A model generated the notes under the pieces. That model was not told the DNA's origin. It did no database searches and saw only the letters and a program-made list of their open reading frames with translations. DNA of 64,000 nt from Qipengyuania profundimaris (GTDB lineage: Bacteria > Pseudomonadota > Alphaproteobacteria > Sphingomonadales > Sphingomonadaceae), in assembly GCF_030717945.1 (NCBI RefSeq), contig NZ_JAVAIM010000001.1:61131-125130 (forward strand), in the 5' to 3' direction. Position numbers and translations under genes: made by a program. Of this stretch, positions 19,011 through 27,578 are shown piece by piece. The number at the start of each line of letters is the position of its first letter. Position 1 is the first letter of the stretch.

Positions 19011-20228
19011 TCAGGTGACAGCAGCCCGTTCGCGAAATTCCGCACGTTGCCATTCGCCGGTTTCGAGCACTTCCGCCAAATGGCGCACGGCTTCCGCCAT
19101 GTCGGCAAAACGCAGATAGGCGGGCGCGAAGCCGAAGCGCAGGATGTCGGGATCGCGAAAATCGCCGATCACCCCCCGGGCGATCAGCGCCTGGCAGATC
19201 GCATAGGCTTCCGGATGGCGGAACGATAGCTGGCTGCCGCGCTTCGCAGGATCGCTCGGGCTAACGAGATCCATATCGAGGTCCGCTTCGGCGAGACACT
19301 GCCGGAAAAACTCGGACAAGGCCTGTGACTTCGCATGAAGCCGCTCGATGCCGATCTCGGCAATCAGGTCCACCCCGACCTCCAGCGCCGCAAGGCCGAG
19401 GATGCCGGGTGTGCCGCACAGCAGGCGATCAACCCCCGGTGCGGGCTCGTAATCGTCGCTGAAGGCAAACGGACGGGCATGGCCCATCCATCCGCTCAGC
19501 GGCTGGCGTACATCGCCGTGATGCCGCTCGGCGATAAAGGCGTAGGCCGGCGCGCCGGGGCCGCCATTGAAGTATTTGTAGCCGCAGCCGACTGCGAAAT
19601 CCGCTCCGCAAGCGTTCAGATCGATCGGGAGCGCGCCGCCAGAATGCGACAGGTCCCACAGCACCAGCGCGCCCGCCTGGTGCGCGGCTTCGGTCAGCGC
19701 GGCCATGTCGAACAGTTCGCCGGTCTTGTAATGGGCATGGGTCAGCAGCAGCAGCGCGACGTCGTCGTTCAGCGCGTCGATCAGGTTCTCGCGCGATGCC
19801 AGCCCCCGCTCGGCAAGACCCTGCGCCTCAAGCCCTTCGATCATGTAGATGTCGGTCGGGAAATTGCCCGGCTCGCTTAGTACGACCTTGCGGCCGGGGC
19901 GCATCATCAGCGCCGCGCTGATCAGCTTGAACAGGTTCACCGAGACACTGTCGGCGACGATCACCTCATGCGGCTGCGCCCCGATCAGCGGGGCGATCTT
20001 CGCGCCGACGCGTTGCGGCAGGTCGATCCAGCCGGCGGCGTTCCAGCTGCGGATCAGCCCCTCGCCCCATTCGCCCTGCACTACTTCTACCAGCCGGTCG
20101 GGCGTTGCCTTCGGCAGGCAGCCGAGCGAATTGCCGTCGAGATAGATCACGCCTTCGGGCACGTGGAACCGATCGCGGTACTGTGCGAGCGGATCGCCCG
20201 CGTCGAGGATGCGCGCGCGCTCGATCAT
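19011..20228 (-). CDS. kynU: Kynureninase
   Basis: Kynureninase, a PLP enzyme, cleaves L-kynurenine to anthranilate and alanine. The protein has 405 residues from the ATG at 20228. Family landmarks are IYLDGNSLGCLPK near the N-terminus, LLLTHAHYKTGELFDM, LWDLSHSGGALPIDL with the PLP-contacting Asp, and the PLP lysine in VGCGYKYFNGGPGAPA (about residue 226). The C-terminal domain ends near RHLAEVLETGEW. Its start codon overlaps the kynB stop (ATGA), so it is the last gene of kynA-kynB-kynU. The frame is open 10 codons upstream inside kynB; the overlap start is preferred. Confidence 0.96.
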   Translation of the reverse strand: MIERARILDAGDPLAQYRDRFHVPEGVIYLDGNSLGCLPKATPDRLVEVVQGEWGEGLIRSWNAAGWIDLPQRVGAKIAPLIGAQPHEVIVADSVSVNLFKLISAALMMRPGRKVVLSEPGNFPTDIYMIEGLEAQGLAERGLASRENLIDALNDDVALLLLTHAHYKTGELFDMAALTEAAHQAGALVLWDLSHSGGALPIDLNACGADFAVGCGYKYFNGGPGAPAYAFIAERHHGDVRQPLSGWMGHARPFAFSDDYEPAPGVDRLLCGTPGILGLAALEVGVDLIAEIGIERLHAKSQALSEFFRQCLAEADLDMDLVSPSDPAKRGSQLSFRHPEAYAICQALIARGVIGDFRDPDILRFGFAPAYLRFADMAEAVRHLAEVLETGEWQRAEFRERAAVT

Positions 20229-20872
20229 ACGGCCAGCTCCCGCAGGATCGCACGGCACAGGCCCGCATCGCCGCCCGCCACTTTCAGTGGCAGCGCCACC
20301 AGCTCGTAGCGCCCCTCCGGCACTTCATCGAGCACCAGCCCTTCGAGGATGCGCATGTCGTGGTCCAGCACCGCCTTGTGCGCCGCCATCGTCTTGCTGT
20401 CCTGCGGATCGACGCTCGGCGCGTCGGTCCCGATCAGCTTGACGCCCTGCAGCGCAAGCCATTCGATCGTTTCGGCGGCTATCGCCGTGAAGCCGCTGTC
20501 CCACTCATCATGCGGGAAACGCGCGAAGGTGCGGAACAGTACGCGGTCAGCGCTTTCGATATGCGGCAGGTCGCCGACATTAACCTCGCCGCCGGTCACG
20601 CCGGTAGCGTCCACGACCAGGCACTCGCCGATATAGGGGTCGAGTTCCACGCTCGCGATATCCGGCGCATCGGCAGAGTAATGCAGCGGCGCATCGCCGT
20701 GGGTGCCCGAATGGGTGCTCATCGTCATCCGCCCGACATTGACCGGGGAGCCGTCCTCCATTTTCCAGGTCCGGTCGAAGGCGAAGTCGGTGTCACCCGG
20801 CCACACCGGCAAGCCGGGCCGCAGGGTTTGCGAGATGTCCCAGATCCGCCGCTTGCTGCGCCACGAGCTCAT
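20225..20872 (-). CDS. kynB: Arylformamidase (kynurenine formamidase)
   Basis: KynB hydrolyses N-formyl-L-kynurenine to kynurenine and formate. This 215-residue protein is of the cyclase-like metal hydrolase family. Metal-binding motifs are visible in STHSGTHGDAPLHY (about 48-61), the H-x-G-T-H-x-D signature, with further ligands around AVLDHDMRIL. The start at 20872 overlaps the kynA stop (ATGA) and its own stop overlaps the kynU start. The frame is open upstream for 87 codons inside kynA. Length and order fit the standard bacterial kyn operon. Confidence 0.95.
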   Translation of the reverse strand: MSSWRSKRRIWDISQTLRPGLPVWPGDTDFAFDRTWKMEDGSPVNVGRMTMSTHSGTHGDAPLHYSADAPDIASVELDPYIGECLVVDATGVTGGEVNVGDLPHIESADRVLFRTFARFPHDEWDSGFTAIAAETIEWLALQGVKLIGTDAPSVDPQDSKTMAAHKAVLDHDMRILEGLVLDEVPEGRYELVALPLKVAGGDAGLCRAILRELAV

Positions 20873-21660
20873 ATCGCCGTCCTCACACTGAGCAGCTCCG
20901 GGAAGAAGGCGGCCTTCAGCACGCCTGCCAGATAAGGCACGCCGGGCGTCCCGCCGGTGCCCTTCTTGAAGCCGATAATGCGTTCGACCGTCTTCAGATG
21001 GCCGAAGCGCCAGCGCTGGAAGTGGTATTCGAGATCGACGAGCTTCTCGGCCAGTTCGTAGAGATCCCAGTGCTCCTGAGGATCGCGATAGATTTCCGCC
21101 CACGCGGCTTCGACCTCGCGAGAATGGTCCCAAGCCTCGTCGACCGGTCGGTCGAGCACGTCCTGCGGTATTTCGAAGCCTCGCCGCGCCAGCAGGGCTA
21201 CCGCTTCGGCATAGATACTCTTGCGCGCCAGTTCCTCGCGCAGTTCCGCCGCGACCTTCGGCGTCGCCTCGTGCATAGTCACCATGTCGGGCTTCCGGCC
21301 GCCGAGCATGAATTCCATCATCCGGTACTGCGCGCTCTGGAAGCCGCTGGAGCTCCCAAGATGCGGGCGGATGGTCGAATAATCATGTGGGGTCATGGTG
21401 CTGAGCACCTCCCAACTCTGGATCAACTGCCCCTGCGCGCGCGCCACGCGGGCGAGCATCTTGAAAGCCGGGCGCAGCCGGTCTGCGATGATGCAGGCAC
21501 GCGCTTCCTCCAGCTCGTGCAGGCAAAGTTTCAGCCATAATTCGCTGGCTTGATGGACGATGATGAACAGCATTTCGTCATGCGCATCGGAAGCGGGATG
21601 CTGCGCCGCCAGAATGCGGTCGAGATCGAGATAGCCGGAATAGGTAACGTCTTGCGCCAT
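20869..21660 (-). CDS. kynA: Tryptophan 2,3-dioxygenase
   Basis: This heme enzyme opens the indole ring of L-tryptophan to give N-formylkynurenine, the first step of the kynurenine route. The 263-residue protein has the family substrate-pocket motif FIIVHQASELWLKL (about 32-45), the SSGFQSAQYR segment, the proximal heme-ligand region LEYHFQRWRFGHLKTVERI and the C-terminal GFKKGTGGTPGVPYL. It is the first gene of kynA-kynB-kynU. Three phased repeats lie directly upstream and may serve regulation. Confidence 0.96.
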   Translation of the reverse strand: MAQDVTYSGYLDLDRILAAQHPASDAHDEMLFIIVHQASELWLKLCLHELEEARACIIADRLRPAFKMLARVARAQGQLIQSWEVLSTMTPHDYSTIRPHLGSSSGFQSAQYRMMEFMLGGRKPDMVTMHEATPKVAAELREELARKSIYAEAVALLARRGFEIPQDVLDRPVDEAWDHSREVEAAWAEIYRDPQEHWDLYELAEKLVDLEYHFQRWRFGHLKTVERIIGFKKGTGGTPGVPYLAGVLKAAFFPELLSVRTAI

Positions 21661-21689
21661 CCCTTCGCCCTAGCGCGCATTCGCGGCGT

Positions 21690-21725
21690 GCGAAACTGTG
21701 GGGGCGAAACTATGGCGGCGAAACT
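21690..21725. repeat. Three phased direct repeats upstream of kynA
   Basis: GCGAAACT occurs three times at exact 14-base intervals (21690-21697, 21704-21711, 21718-21725). Read towards kynA on the minus strand this is AGTTTCGC three times. The last copy overlaps the stop codon of the DUF4112 gene. The array lies 30 to 65 bases upstream of the kynA start codon, where an operator would be expected. Binding protein unknown. Confidence 0.8.
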
Positions 21726-22143
21726 ACCGGTCGATCACCATGGTGTGCGGATGGTGCTTGTCGAGATGCTTCTTCACGATTCGCAGGTTCCGTGTGTTCG
21801 ACCGGAAGGCGAGGTCGAAGGCGTCGCCGACGAGGGGGACGGCACCCACCGCGCTGTCGAACGCGATATTGCCGGCCATGCGCCACAGCTTCCACTTCGG
21901 AATGCCGAGGTTGCGGGCTTCCCAGACGATGTACGCCCCCATGGCAGCCGTGACCACGTCGCCGATGACCGGGACAAGTCCGATGATGGAGTCCAGTCCG
22001 ACGGGGTATTTCGTGCCCGGGATGGTAAAGCTGCGTTCGAGCAGGTGTTCCATCGCTTCAATCCGCTTGCGGATCGAGACGGGGTCGTTGCCCGTCGGCA
22101 GTTCGATGCCCATCGGGCGCAGGGGTTCAGGTCCATCGGCCAT
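21724..22143 (-). CDS. DUF4112 family membrane protein
   Basis: A 139-residue protein matching DUF4112. It shows two copies of the characteristic Gly/Pro helix: IIGLVPVIGDVVTAAMGAYI (about 53-72) and DSAVGAVPLVGDAFDLAF (about 95-112). The second is linked to a basic tail with NLRIVKKHL. Function of the family is unknown. The start lies 5 bases downstream of the solute-binding lipoprotein gene, suggesting co-transcription with it. Confidence 0.85.
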   Translation of the reverse strand: MADGPEPLRPMGIELPTGNDPVSIRKRIEAMEHLLERSFTIPGTKYPVGLDSIIGLVPVIGDVVTAAMGAYIVWEARNLGIPKWKLWRMAGNIAFDSAVGAVPLVGDAFDLAFRSNTRNLRIVKKHLDKHHPHTMVIDR

Positions 22144-22148
22144 GCGTT

Positions 22149-23609
22149 CTAGATGGGAGCGCGCGTGAGCGGGAACAAGGGATGGACGTTCCAGCGGTTT
22201 TCTAGGAACCCGTCGACCTCACCGCGCACAAGGGACCACCGGATCGGCGCACCGAGCGGGATGTAGGTATTGGCCGCGAGCAATGCCGTCTCGGCTTCGG
22301 CGAGATAGGACTCTTCTTCGGCCAGATTGCGCGCATCGACCCCCAGCCCGACGAGATAATCGACATCTTCGAGGCATACCGCGGCGGAAACCCGGCAGTT
22401 GAACTGGTTGAGGAACCAGCGCGCTGCGCCGTAGCGAGCCACCCGGTCGCGCAGCGCAAGGTCCGCCTCGCGCCGATTCGCGCTGCGCGAACTGGCCACT
22501 CCGATCGTCGCAAAGTCCCGCGCCAGGGCTTCGAAGAGCAGGTCGGAGCCGGGGCCTTCTGGCAGCCAGATCGATACTGTCGGCACATCTGCTTCGCCAG
22601 CGCGCCATTGTTGGACGCGGGCGGACGCCGTTCCGCGACGCTCATCGATGGACTGCCCCTCCCAACGTTCCGGCACTGTCCCCGTATCGCCCGGCAGGTC
22701 CGGCGATACGATCCGCGTCGTCGGGATCCAGCCGCCGATATTGAAGGCGCTCATCAGGGTCGATCGGTCGATTGCCATGGCAAGCGCTTCGCGGTTTTCG
22801 GCCTCGGCAAGAAAGCCATTGCGACGCTGGACGTCGAGGCCGAAAAGGCCAAGTGCCGCGTCGAGCCGGATCGTGCCGCGGCTGAGCGGTCCGACATCCG
22901 CCAGCGGCAGCGAGGCCAGGTGCCCACCCAGAACCAGCTCGTAACGCCCCTCGGCGAAGCCCTGGGTCGCCGCGCGAGCATCGACGGCAGAAATCTTCAC
23001 CGCCGCAAGCCCTTCGTCCCAATCCGGCTGGCTCGGCAGGCCGCGGCTTTCAGGCGGCATCGCCTCCAATAGCACGCCGCCATCCTCGCCACGCACCGTC
23101 ATCGGCCCTGCCTGCGCCCCGTCGAGCACCAAGCCCAGTTCCGGCTGGGCCAGGAGCTGCAACAGGTCCGGCATCGAACCACGGAGGCGGATTTCGATGA
23201 CCCGCCCCGTCATCGCCCGCACTTCGCGGATTTTTGCAAGGTCTAGCCCGAGCGAGGTGCCTTCGAGCCGGCTCAGAACCGCAACGAGATTGTCGCGCAC
23301 CGCCTGAGCGGTCAGGCGGGTTCCGTCGGGCAGGTCGAATTCGCGAATGCGGAAAATATAGCTCGATCCGTCGTCGGTGACGATCCAGCGTTCGGCGATC
23401 GCCGGAACGACCGCTCCGTTGGCTGACAGGGCGACCAGGCCTTGTGATTGCGCAGCGCGAACATGTTGCGCGGCAGGTCCCAGACGCAGCCCGTCGGCGT
23501 CCAATTCCTCCTCGCTCGAAATGAATGCGACGTCGACGATACCGTCATCGATCCCGCTCGAACAAGCCGCGAGGAGAATCGTCGCAAGGAGAGCGAAAGC
23601 GGAGCGCAT
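22149..23609 (-). CDS. Solute-binding lipoprotein, family 5 (peptide/nickel type)
   Basis: A 486-residue lipoprotein with signal peptide and lipobox LLAAC (Cys about residue 16). The rest resembles ABC-type family 5 binding proteins (DppA/OppA-like). Recognisable parts are IAERWIVTDDGSSYIFRIR near the N-terminus, the DLPDGTRLTAQAVRDNL segment, and REALAMAIDRSTLMSAFNIG in the middle. No permease or ATPase gene is next to it, which is unusual for an importer component. It may work with a transporter encoded elsewhere or have lost transport function. The N-terminal family signature is weaker than in typical DppA. Confidence 0.75.
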   Translation of the reverse strand: MRSAFALLATILLAACSSGIDDGIVDVAFISSEEELDADGLRLGPAAQHVRAAQSQGLVALSANGAVVPAIAERWIVTDDGSSYIFRIREFDLPDGTRLTAQAVRDNLVAVLSRLEGTSLGLDLAKIREVRAMTGRVIEIRLRGSMPDLLQLLAQPELGLVLDGAQAGPMTVRGEDGGVLLEAMPPESRGLPSQPDWDEGLAAVKISAVDARAATQGFAEGRYELVLGGHLASLPLADVGPLSRGTIRLDAALGLFGLDVQRRNGFLAEAENREALAMAIDRSTLMSAFNIGGWIPTTRIVSPDLPGDTGTVPERWEGQSIDERRGTASARVQQWRAGEADVPTVSIWLPEGPGSDLLFEALARDFATIGVASSRSANRREADLALRDRVARYGAARWFLNQFNCRVSAAVCLEDVDYLVGLGVDARNLAEEESYLAEAETALLAANTYIPLGAPIRWSLVRGEVDGFLENRWNVHPLFPLTRAPI

Positions 23610-23685
23610 GGCTTTCGCCTAGCAGGGAGATATGATTGCGTCAGCCGCGAGTTTTGCGCGGCCCAATCGTAAGTAACGGACGCCC

Positions 23686-24057
23686 TCAGACGACCCGCAG
23701 CGGCCCATCGCCATGCCTAGGAGCGGCGGCAATCGATCGGGTAAACCGCGGACTGCTGGCTCCTTCGGTATTGCCGACAGGAGCACGGGCAACGCGGGGA
23801 TCGATTTTGGTATCGAAAGAGATTCCGAAACGGTCTCCTTGCACCCAAGCGATGGTGCCCTTTACCGCCTCGAGATTGCGCAATCTGATAGTGAGCCGTT
23901 CGCCGCGAGCAGTCGAAATCGGGGCTTCTGCCATCATGCCACCGGCAGACAGATTACGCACTTTGACCCGGACCGGATCCGTCTGGCCTTCGAATTCCAG
24001 CTCTGCAAAGAGAAACAGGCTGTCGCGGCCGACATTTCTGGTTTCCACAGAATGCAT
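23686..24057 (-). CDS. PilZ domain protein
   Basis: A 123-residue protein that is mostly one PilZ domain (about residues 6-90), the family that binds cyclic di-GMP. The second motif is visible as VRNLSAGGMMAEAP, close to the consensus (D/N)xSxxG. The N-terminal arginines R7 and R11 (ETRNVGRDSLF) could supply the RxxxR motif. The C-terminal 30 residues are low complexity. Binding of c-di-GMP is probable but not proven by the sequence. Confidence 0.82.
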   Translation of the reverse strand: MHSVETRNVGRDSLFLFAELEFEGQTDPVRVKVRNLSAGGMMAEAPISTARGERLTIRLRNLEAVKGTIAWVQGDRFGISFDTKIDPRVARAPVGNTEGASSPRFTRSIAAAPRHGDGPLRVV

Positions 24058-24165
24058 TGCTGGTTTCGACTCCGTTTCTGCGCTTGATTGCCGACATCGG
24101 ATGCCGGTCGATGGTGGATAGGCGCTAACGGTTAACAGTCGGCAAAGGATTGCCGTCGAAAAAAG

Positions 24166-24627
24166 TCAGTCGTCTCGAGAAACCTTCTCCCGTCGTTCAT
24201 GCGCTTCCTGCGCTTCGACGGTCATGGTCGCCACGGGACGCGCAATCAGCCGTTTCAGTCCGATCGGATCGCCGGTTACCGCGCAATAGCCATATTCGCC
24301 TGCGTCGATGAGCCGGAGGGCGGAGTCAATCTTGGAGATCAGCTTGCGCTGGCGATCTCGAGTCCTGAGCTCGATGCCCCAGTCGGTTTCCGACGAGGCA
24401 CGATCGTTGAGGTCGGGTTCGCGGATCGGACCATCCTGCAGCGACTGCAAGGTCTGGCCCGCAGCATCGTGGATCGATTTTTTCCAGTCGAGCAGCAGTA
24501 CACGGAAATAATCGAGTTGGCGCTCGGACATGTATTCTTCGTCTTCGCTCGGCGTATAGTTTGCGCCGATCGCGGCCTTCGCTTCCGCAAGCCTTTTTTC
24601 CGTGTCGCTGTTAGCCAGTGAGGCCAT
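24166..24627 (-). CDS. dksA: DksA-type RNA polymerase-binding transcription factor
   Basis: DksA binds the RNA polymerase secondary channel and acts with ppGpp. The 153-residue protein has a long coiled coil (about 40-110). Its tip carries DRAS, matching the essential D-x-A residues. The globular end contains YGYCAVTGDPIGLKRLIARP, where only one of the four zinc-finger cysteines remains, as is normal in alphaproteobacterial DksA. The ATG at 24627 is chosen because family similarity begins at MASLANSDTEKRL; the frame is open 33 codons upstream. Confidence 0.93.
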   Translation of the reverse strand: MASLANSDTEKRLAEAKAAIGANYTPSEDEEYMSERQLDYFRVLLLDWKKSIHDAAGQTLQSLQDGPIREPDLNDRASSETDWGIELRTRDRQRKLISKIDSALRLIDAGEYGYCAVTGDPIGLKRLIARPVATMTVEAQEAHERREKVSRDD

Positions 24628-24902
24628 TCGCTTTCTCACCCAAATACTGCACTCGGATCGCCGTCGTCCTGCAGGCCCGGATGTTTCCGGTGCCTCGCCG
24701 TCCCGATTGGCGCGGCCTATAGGCAAGCACCCCTATGCACACAAGCGGCAATCCCGACCTGTCCGCCGTTCACCTTCCGGACGGTGCAAAAGCGCACCCG
24801 ACGGCTGGCTGCGCGCAATTATTCGCGGCTCCGTTAACCTTTTATTGACCATAATTCGCGAACCCATGGAGACCGGCAGGGGGCCGGACAGAAATTGGGG
24901 GA
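24628..24902. promoter_or_regulatory. Intergenic region with CtrA-like site before the Sel1 gene
   Basis: This 275-base gap between the divergent dksA and Sel1-repeat genes holds no ORF I can support. TTAA-N7-TTGA (24834-24848) differs by one base from the CtrA consensus TTAA-N7-TTAA and lies about 55 bases upstream of the Sel1 gene. The rest shows no clear promoter or hairpin with a T tract. Confidence 0.35.
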
Positions 24903-25238
24903 ATGACGATGGCACTGATCGGAATCGAAGGTGGCGCTGGCAAGATCGAACAGGGCGCAGTGGCGACGAGCCTGATTGCCCGCTCGCTCGAGGCCTACAG
25001 CAACGGCAATATCGACGCGCTCTATGCGCTGGGGGTGGCCTTTTCGACCGGCAGCCACGGTTGCATCTGCGACATGATCGAGGCGCACAAATGGTTCAAC
25101 ATCGCCGCGTCGAAGGGTCATGAAGAGGCCGCCTGGTGCCGCGCCGATGTTTCGGACGAAATGACCGCACGCGAAATCGCCGAAGCGCAGCGCCGCGCTC
25201 GCGAGTGGCTCGCCGACGGCCAGCGCAAAGTCGCCTGA
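24903..25238 (+). CDS. Sel1-repeat protein
   Basis: A 111-residue protein with one clear Sel1-like (tetratricopeptide-type) repeat at about residues 38-75: ALYALGVAFSTG, then EAHKWFNIAASKGHEEA. A flanking helix continues towards the C-terminus (EAQRRAREWL). There is no signal peptide. Sel1 proteins act as scaffolds in signalling. Start may be the ATG at 24903 or the one at 24909. Upstream is a candidate CtrA site. It is convergent with the FemAB-like gene, whose stop lies 3 bases away. Confidence 0.78.
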   Translation: MTMALIGIEGGAGKIEQGAVATSLIARSLEAYSNGNIDALYALGVAFSTGSHGCICDMIEAHKWFNIAASKGHEEAAWCRADVSDEMTAREIAEAQRRAREWLADGQRKVA

Positions 25239-25241
25239 CAC

Positions 25242-26381
25242 TTAGCCTTTCTTGAAGGGCGTGCGGTTCTGGAGATAGTTGCGGTCCGCAGCGACGCCCG
25301 CCCGCTCCCGCTCGAGGAAATCGGCGACCGCCTCGCGAAATCCCCGATCGGCGATCCAGTGGGCGGAAATCGTCTCGACCGGTTCGTAACCGCGCGCCAG
25401 CTTGTGACCGCCCTGTGCACCGGCCTCCACTCGCGAGAGGCCCAGCTCGATCGCCGCGTCGATCGCCTGATAATAGCACAGCTCGAAATGCAGGAAGCGG
25501 ATATCGCGCGAGCAGCCCCAGTAGCGACCGTAGAGCGCATTGCCCCCGATGAAATTCAGCGCACCGGCGACCGGCTGGCCCTCCTGCAGAGCCAGCACCA
25601 GCAGGAGACGGTCCCCCATTCGTTCGGAGAAAAGATCGAAGGCCGCGCGTGTCAGATAAGGCCGTCCCCATTTGCGCGCGCCGGTGTCTTGATAGAAATA
25701 CCAGAAGGCGTCCCAATGCTCGGGAGCGATCTCCTCGCCGAGTAAGCGAACGATCTCCACCTCGTTTTGCGCCGCTGCGCGTTCCTTGCGCAGATCCTTG
25801 CGCTTGCGCGAGGCGAGGCTGGCGAGGAAGTCGTCGAAATCTGCGAAGCCGCGATTGTGCCAGTGGAACTGGATATCCGATCGCAGCATCCAGCCGGCAT
25901 CCTTGAAGAAAGCATGCTGGTCCGGCTCGACGAAGGTCGCATGGGCGGAGGAAAAGCCGTTCTGAAGGCAGAGTTGCTCGGCGGCCGACAGTAGCGGCGC
26001 CGTAAGCGCGTCGTCCGCCAAGAGCAGACGGGGCCCAGTTGCGGGCGTGAATGGCGCGGCGATTTGGAGCTTGGGGTAATAGCTTCCGCCTGCCCGCTCG
26101 TAAGCATCGGCCCAGCTGTGGTCGAATACATACTCGCCCTGGCTGTGGCTCTTGAGATAGGCCGGCATCGCAGCCAGCAGCGGACCGCCTTCCGCCGAAA
26201 CGACGATAGGCGCGCTCTGCCAGCCGGTGTTCGCACCGACGCTGCCCGAATCTTCCAGCGCGGTCAGGAATTCGTGACGGACGAAGGGATTGTCGCCGGC
26301 CAGCGCGTTCCATTCCGATTTGTCGAATGCCCCGACCGAGCCCGCAACGCGGGCGGCAAGCTCTGTATTTCCCTCGCTCAC
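25242..26381 (-). CDS. FemAB/GNAT-like peptidogalycan biosynthesis protein (DUF482)
   Basis: A 379-residue protein of the COG3146/DUF482 group, an acyltransferase-fold family distantly related to GNAT and FemAB enzymes. Typical blocks are NPFVRHEFLTALEDSGSVG near the N-terminus, YVFDHSWADAYERAGG, SSAHATFVEPDQ, and LHFELCYYQAIDAAIELGL in the C-terminal half, followed by GAQGGHKLARGYEP. The start is the GTG at 26381, which overlaps the stop codon of the glycerophosphodiesterase gene (GTGA); the frame is open upstream without family similarity. It is the last gene of a five-gene overlapping operon. The acyl acceptor is unknown. Confidence 0.85.
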   Translation of the reverse strand: MSEGNTELAARVAGSVGAFDKSEWNALAGDNPFVRHEFLTALEDSGSVGANTGWQSAPIVVSAEGGPLLAAMPAYLKSHSQGEYVFDHSWADAYERAGGSYYPKLQIAAPFTPATGPRLLLADDALTAPLLSAAEQLCLQNGFSSAHATFVEPDQHAFFKDAGWMLRSDIQFHWHNRGFADFDDFLASLASRKRKDLRKERAAAQNEVEIVRLLGEEIAPEHWDAFWYFYQDTGARKWGRPYLTRAAFDLFSERMGDRLLLVLALQEGQPVAGALNFIGGNALYGRYWGCSRDIRFLHFELCYYQAIDAAIELGLSRVEAGAQGGHKLARGYEPVETISAHWIADRGFREAVADFLERERAGVAADRNYLQNRTPFKKG

Positions 26382-27148
26382 CCGATGCCCTCGCCTTCCG
26401 CGATCAGTAGATCGGCGTTGGCCTGCGCGCGCTCTGCCAGTGCCGGAGTGCTCACGGTCCATGTCGCTATCGGTAGGCCCGCTTGCCGCAAGGCCGACAC
26501 CATCGGATTGGGGAGCGCCTCGACATGATAGGCGAGAAACTCGGGCCGCGCCGCCCATAGCGTCAAGCGCCGCTGCCAGGCTTTCTGCGTGTAGCCCTTG
26601 TCATCCTCGCGCATCACCAGCCCCTGCACTGTCTTCGGGCTGTTCTTGCGAAACCAGCGCGATACACGCGGGTCGAAGCTCATCACGGCATGCAGGCCGT
26701 CATAGTTCTCAAGGCATTCGGCGACCGCCTCGCAGCTCCGCTCGACATCGTAGCCGCGCTTCGACTTGATCTCGACAAGGATCGGGACGCTTCCGGCGAC
26801 CAGTTCGAGCAGGTCGGCCAAAGCGATCGGCGGCTCCTCGCCCTCCAGATAGCTCAGCGTCTTCCACTCTGCGGCAGTCAGGCTGGCGGATTTTTCCGGC
26901 CGCCCGATCAGGCGCGTGAAATCCCAGTCATGGAACACCATGGCGACATCGTCGGCGCTGCGCTGGATGTCGCATTCGATGCCGAAGCCTGCTGCGATTG
27001 CGGCGCGGAAGGCGCTGGCGGAATTTTCGATGCGGCCCGCGCCATGCAACCCGCGATGGGCATAGGTCCATTCGGCCAGCCAGCCGACCCGTCCCGGATC
27101 GAGCTGCGGAACGAAGCGCTGATCAAGCCTTGAGAGCAATGATCGCAT
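26378..27148 (-). CDS. Glycerophosphodiester phosphodiesterase
   Basis: A 256-residue GDPD-family TIM barrel that hydrolyses glycerophosphodiesters to glycerol-3-phosphate and an alcohol. The catalytic signature is YAHRGLHGAGRIENSASAF (HR and E-N), with the second acid pair in IECDIQRSADDVAMVFHD, including the second catalytic His, and E-x-K in LVEIKSKRG. TWTVSTPALAERAQANADLL closes the barrel. No signal peptide, so cytosolic. The ATG at 27148 overlaps the end of the RidA gene by 26 bases, and its stop overlaps the start of the FemAB-like gene. Confidence 0.92.
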   Translation of the reverse strand: MRSLLSRLDQRFVPQLDPGRVGWLAEWTYAHRGLHGAGRIENSASAFRAAIAAGFGIECDIQRSADDVAMVFHDWDFTRLIGRPEKSASLTAAEWKTLSYLEGEEPPIALADLLELVAGSVPILVEIKSKRGYDVERSCEAVAECLENYDGLHAVMSFDPRVSRWFRKNSPKTVQGLVMREDDKGYTQKAWQRRLTLWAARPEFLAYHVEALPNPMVSALRQAGLPIATWTVSTPALAERAQANADLLIAEGEGIG

Positions 27149-27578
27149 CGACCTCGACTGCGGCATCGAGCGGGAGAACCGGCACGCCGACGGCGGCGCG
27201 GGCATGGCGACCGCAATCGCCGAAGACTTCGTACATCAGGTCGCTGGCGCCGTTCACCACCTGCGGCTGCTGGGTGAAGTCGGGCGTGCTGGCGACAAAC
27301 CCACCGAGCTTCACCACCCGCTCCACCTTCTCGAGCAAATCGGCTTCGTTCAATTGGGCGAGGATCATCAGCCCACAGGCGCGGGCCGCCTCGCGCCCCT
27401 TCTCAAGATCGACTTCCGCGCCCAGCTTGCCGGTTACGACCTCACCCGAAACGAAGGGCAGCTGGCCCGAGACGTATGCCACCCCGCCATGAACGACGAG
27501 CGGCTTGTAGCTGGCCACTGGAGCGGCAGCTTCCGGCAGTACGATCTTCAATTCTTCGAGACGTTCGGCAATGCTCAT
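27123..27578 (-). CDS. RidA family protein
   Basis: A 151-residue YjgF/YER057c/UK114 (RidA) family protein, whose members deaminate reactive enamine/imine intermediates. Conserved blocks are LVVHGGVAYVSGQLPFVSG, AARACGLMILAQLN, VVKLGGFVASTPDF and ARAAVGVPVLPLDAAVEVDAI. The arginine expected in the active site aligns with HARAAVGV. The length of about 150 fits the longer RidA subgroup. The start at 27578 overlaps the HAD gene stop (ATGA). Confidence 0.9.
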   Translation of the reverse strand: MSIAERLEELKIVLPEAAAPVASYKPLVVHGGVAYVSGQLPFVSGEVVTGKLGAEVDLEKGREAARACGLMILAQLNEADLLEKVERVVKLGGFVASTPDFTQQPQVVNGASDLMYEVFGDCGRHARAAVGVPVLPLDAAVEVDAIIALKA

